64,000 nt of DNA from positions 62,001-126,000 of the forward strand of contig NZ_VOHE01000003.1 of assembly GCF_007859305.1 (NCBI RefSeq), given 5' to 3'. Positions 61,056-64,000 of this stretch are shown piece after piece; the stretch's first letter is position 1, and each line of letters starts with the position of its first letter. Both the position numbers and the translations under genes were made by a program. The notes below the pieces were generated by a model. It had not been told where the DNA came from and did not search any database. It saw only the letters and a list, made by a program, of their open reading frames with translations. Origin of the DNA: Luteimonas wenzhouensis (lineage in GTDB: Bacteria > Pseudomonadota > Gammaproteobacteria > Xanthomonadales > Xanthomonadaceae).

Positions 61056-62360
61056 TCACTGGCTCTTGAGCTGGATCGCGGGCGCGACCTGCATCGCCCG
61101 CCAGGCCGGCAGCAGGCCGGCCAGCACGCTGGCCACGATCGCCAGCACGAAGGTCAGCAGCAGCATGCCCAGGTCCAGGTGCGCGAGCTGGGCGTAGCTG
61201 GCCGGCTGCTGGCGCACCGCCCACAGCCCGAGCAGCGACAGCCCCAGGCCGAGCACGCCGCCGGCCAGGCCGACCGCGCCGGCTTCGACCAGGCACTGCT
61301 TGAAGATCTCGGCCCGGGAGGCGCCGAGCGCGCGGCGTACGCCGATCTCGCTGCTGCGGCGCAGGAACTTGGCCAGCAGCAGGCCCACGGTGTTGAGCAG
61401 GCACACCAGCAGGAAGCCGAAGCCCAGCCAGAGCTGCATCACCACGTCGTTGGGCACCACCCGGTTGAAGTCCAGCCATTCCATGACGTTGCGCAGGCGC
61501 ACGTTGGCCGGGCGTTCGAAGCGGCCGGCGGCGCGTTGCTGTTCCGAGTAGGCGACCAGGTAGTCGCGATAGGCGGCGGCCTTGGCCGGGGTGTCGAGTT
61601 CAACCCAGTACTGGATCCAGGTGCACGGCGTGCCCGGGTCGTAGGGATGGCCGTCGTAGTCCGCCCAGCAGTCCATGCTGCCGCTGTGGTTCATCCTCAG
61701 GTCGACGGCGGTGCTGAAGGGCACGAACACGTTCTCCAGGTCGCCGTAGCGGTCGGTGTACATGTCATAGAAGCGGGGCGTCGGGCGCCAGGAGGGGTCG
61801 ATGATACCCACCACCGTGAAATCGGCCTGGTCCAGCCGCAGCTGCCGGCCGGTGTTGTCGCCGCCGCCGAACACGCGCTCGTTCAACGAACTGGAGATCA
61901 CCGCCACGCGCGCGCGGCCGTCGTCGTCCGCCGCGGTCCAGGCGCGGCCGTAGCGCAGCGGAACCTCGAACATCGGGAAGAAGTCTGCGGAGGTGTAGCG
62001 CGCGTCGGTGGCGAACGGCACCACGCCCTCGCGTTCGGGCGAGACCGCCACCCCGCCGCCGGTCATCATCGCCTGGCGGTCGGCGCGCCGCTCGCGCAGC
62101 AGGGCTTCGGCGTCGAACCGGGTGGACTGGTCGGCCGGCTCCTCGCCGGGGTTGTAGCCGCGCATGTTGGCCGGGTCGAGCTGGACGTAGTACAGCCGGT
62201 GGCTCTTGCCGGGGATCGGGTCCCCGGACAGGACGTGGAACGTGGTCAGGGTCGTCATGCATGCGCCGATGCCCAGCGCGATCGCCAGCACCATCAGCGC
62301 CGTGAGCACGCGGTTGCGGCGGAAGCTGCGCAGCGCGAGTTTGAAGTAGTAGCCGTACAT
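61056..62360 (-). CDS. FtsX/MacB-type ABC permease, type A (second pair)
   Basis: A 434-aa permease starting MYGYYFKLALRSFRRNRVLT after AAGGAG. An N-terminal helix, periplasmic MacB core (about 45-310) and three C-terminal helices with FLRRSSEIGVRRALGASRAE. The C-terminus QVAPAIQLKSQ is the same as that of the truncated gene at the window end, showing both are type A paralogues. It would pair with the type B permease directly downstream. Confidence 0.85.
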   Translation of the reverse strand: MYGYYFKLALRSFRRNRVLTALMVLAIALGIGACMTTLTTFHVLSGDPIPGKSHRLYYVQLDPANMRGYNPGEEPADQSTRFDAEALLRERRADRQAMMTGGGVAVSPEREGVVPFATDARYTSADFFPMFEVPLRYGRAWTAADDDGRARVAVISSSLNERVFGGGDNTGRQLRLDQADFTVVGIIDPSWRPTPRFYDMYTDRYGDLENVFVPFSTAVDLRMNHSGSMDCWADYDGHPYDPGTPCTWIQYWVELDTPAKAAAYRDYLVAYSEQQRAAGRFERPANVRLRNVMEWLDFNRVVPNDVVMQLWLGFGFLLVCLLNTVGLLLAKFLRRSSEIGVRRALGASRAEIFKQCLVEAGAVGLAGGVLGLGLSLLGLWAVRQQPASYAQLAHLDLGMLLLTFVLAIVASVLAGLLPAWRAMQVAPAIQLKSQ

Positions 62361-62516
62361 GGGGGACTCCTTGGGGCGGAGGTTGGCCGCGGCGGGATCA
62401 GCAGGGGCAGGGGCGGCCGCCGCCGGGGCGCGTGGTCGCGCGCCGGGCTGCGGCGGTGGGTGGGGGGCGGGAACCGGTCGGCATGCGTCTTCTCCGGTGC
62501 AAGCGGGCAAGCGGCC

Positions 62517-63740
62517 TCATACGCTGCGCGTGGCGACCGCCGGCGGGACCGCGGCGGCGCGCAGCGCTGGGCCGAGCACCGCAAGCTGGCCCAGCAGCCA
62601 CAGCACGGCCGCGCCGATCGGCAGGTAGTGCAGCGGCAGCCGCGGCAGTTCGTAATGGCCCATCAGCAGCTGGTTGATGGCGTAGGCCAACACCATGCCC
62701 AATGCGATGCCGATGCTGGCCAGCAGGAAGTTCTCGGTCTGGAAGTAGCGCACGACCTCGCGCCGGGTGGCGCCCAGGGCACGGCGCACGCCGATCTGCT
62801 TGGTCCGCTGCTGCACCCAGAAGCTGGCCAGCCCGACGATGCCCAGTGCCGTCACCGCCAGCGGCAGGCCGCACACGCTCAGCAGCAGGCCGATCATGTC
62901 GCGATCGTTGCGGAAGTGGTCGCTGCGGGCCTGGGCGTAGCTCTGCTGCTCCAGCACCAGGCGCCCGGGGCCGCTGCGCTCGAGCGCGGCAAGCGCCCGG
63001 GCGAGCACGTCCCCGCGCATTCCCGGATCGGACACCCGCAGCACGTACATGCCGCCGTTGCCGTAGTTCAGGCGCACCGGCAGGATGGCCGAGTAGGTGC
63101 GGTTGCCGTAGAGCCGGCCGGGACGTGCCAGGGTCTCCACCACGCCGACGACGGTCAGCGGAATCGGCCCCCAGTACGCGATCCGGCCGAGCGGGTCCTG
63201 GTCCGGGAACAGCGCCTGCGCGGCGGCGGCGCTGAGGATCACCGAGGTCCGCAGCGTGCGCAGGTCGTCGATCGCGAACAGCGCCGATCCGTCCTGGTAC
63301 TCGTCGGCGCTGAAGTCGCGCCCGGCCACCAGCCGCAGGCCCAGCGCATCGAGCGAGCCCTCGTTCACCTGGTACAGCGCCGCGCTCAGCGTCGGCACGG
63401 GCTGTTCGGGCGACAGGGACAGGTCGGCGTTGGACAGGTCCTCGTGGAACGGCACCTGGTTGACCACCACCGCGCTGGCCACACCCGGCACCGCGCGCAG
63501 GGCGGCCAGGTCCTCGCGGGTGCGGGCATCGGCGTTGTCGCGCGGCTCGTGGTTGCCGATCCGGATCTGCACCAGCTCGTCCTCGGCGATGCCGCTCGGG
63601 GTACGCACGTCGTGCAGGCGATGCATGATCAGGAACATCGCGTTGCACAGGATCGCGCAGCTCAGCGCGATCTCCAGCACGACCAGTGCGGACGCGACCT
63701 TGTGCCGGGACAGCGCGGACAGGATGGGGCGGATTTCCAT
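62517..63740 (-). CDS. FtsX/MacB-type ABC permease, type B (first pair)
   Basis: A 407-aa permease starting MEIRPILSALSRHKVASALVV, paralogous to 59762-60994 throughout (shared WVQQRTKQIGVRRALGATR and C-terminal AVATRSV/AIATRSV). Same topology: one helix, periplasmic core, three helices. It follows the partial type A gene after 23 bp. The 156-bp gap to the second pair is GC-rich low complexity without a recognised promoter. Confidence 0.85.
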   Translation of the reverse strand: MEIRPILSALSRHKVASALVVLEIALSCAILCNAMFLIMHRLHDVRTPSGIAEDELVQIRIGNHEPRDNADARTREDLAALRAVPGVASAVVVNQVPFHEDLSNADLSLSPEQPVPTLSAALYQVNEGSLDALGLRLVAGRDFSADEYQDGSALFAIDDLRTLRTSVILSAAAAQALFPDQDPLGRIAYWGPIPLTVVGVVETLARPGRLYGNRTYSAILPVRLNYGNGGMYVLRVSDPGMRGDVLARALAALERSGPGRLVLEQQSYAQARSDHFRNDRDMIGLLLSVCGLPLAVTALGIVGLASFWVQQRTKQIGVRRALGATRREVVRYFQTENFLLASIGIALGMVLAYAINQLLMGHYELPRLPLHYLPIGAAVLWLLGQLAVLGPALRAAAVPPAVATRSV

Positions 63741-63763
63741 GGATGGCCTCGGTCCGGAACGGG

Positions 63764-64000
63764 TCACTGCGACTTGAGCTGGATGGCCGGGGCGACCTGC
63801 ATGGCCTTCCAGGCCGGCAGCAGGCCCGCGAGCAGGCTGGCGCACAGCGCCAGGACGAAGGTGAGCAGCAGCATTGCCAGGTCCATGTGCGCAAGCGAGG
63901 CGTAGCTGGCCGGGCGCTGGCGGACCGCCCACAGCCCGACCGAGGCGAGCACCAGTCCAAGCGCGCCGCCGGCGACGCCGATCGTGCCGGCTTCGACCAT
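63764..64000 (-). CDS. FtsX/MacB-type ABC permease, type A (first pair), C-terminal part
   Basis: Only the last 78 residues are in the window; the gene continues beyond the right edge. It shares LWAVRQRPASYASLAHMDL and VAPAIQLKSQ with the type A permease at 61056-62360. It contains the last transmembrane helices. An ATPase and a membrane-fusion protein may lie further right. Confidence 0.8.
   Translation of the reverse strand: MVEAGTIGVAGGALGLVLASVGLWAVRQRPASYASLAHMDLAMLLLTFVLALCASLLAGLLPAWKAMQVAPAIQLKSQ

Noticed and set aside
62361-62516. Sigma-54 promoter between the two permease pairs
   Set aside because: No TGGCAC-N5-TTGC-like sequence with correct spacing could be found on the minus strand.

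Overview
The window is very GC-rich chromosomal DNA from a gammaproteobacterium, almost certainly a member of the Xanthomonadaceae/Lysobacteraceae (Luteimonas/Lysobacter/Xanthomonas relatives). This rests on two large Xanthomonas-type TonB-dependent receptors, a xyl-box-like operator, REP elements with a GTAGGAGCGG start, an atp operon followed by glmU, and a dihydrolipoyl dehydrogenase carrying its own lipoyl domains. I see no rRNA, tRNA, CRISPR array, prophage or insertion sequence.

Region 1 (about 200-20900) looks like a xyloglucan utilisation locus. It holds a LysR-type regulator, two TonB-dependent receptors, then a tight run of sialate-O-acetylesterase-type esterase, GH35/DUF5597 beta-galactosidase, GH31 alpha-xylosidase and GH95 alpha-L-fucosidase, followed by an MFS sugar transporter and a sodium:sugar symporter. 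Predicted flow: receptors import oligosaccharides; lipid-anchored GH35 and GH31 and Tat-exported GH95 trim them in the periplasm; MFS and SSS carriers take up the sugars. No GH74-type endo-xyloglucanase is in the window. Promoter regions carry a repeated LysR-type motif (ATTCC-N9-TA) and a LacI-type xyl-box-like operator.

Region 2 (20900-41000) is housekeeping: S9 peptidase, GAF-GGDEF protein, YCII-like protein, MsrB, DUF3297, DUF4031, DUF3016, TesA-type esterase divergent from a YbbA/YbbP-type ABC system, S4 RNA-binding protein, FabA-FabB, RsmC-type methyltransferase, RsuA, a HAD phosphatase, DUF1415, YajQ, prephenate dehydrogenase, an EamA transporter, a DUF1453-like membrane protein and OmpW. 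REP elements sit at two convergent gene ends and supply two stop codons.

Region 3 (41200-57000) encodes pyruvate dehydrogenase E2 and an E3 with two tandem lipoyl domains, then the complete F1Fo ATP synthase operon (atpIBEFHAGDC) from a strong extended -10 promoter to a clear intrinsic terminator. Several intergenic gaps of the operon contain strong hairpins. An XRE regulator/MFS exporter/GtrA module lies between atpC and glmU.

Region 4 (57000-64000), all on the minus strand, holds two rounds of paired FtsX/MacB-type ABC permeases (the first member cut by the window edge), a sigma-54-dependent response regulator and its histidine kinase. It looks like an efflux or envelope-stress module; its ATPase and adaptor would lie to the right.
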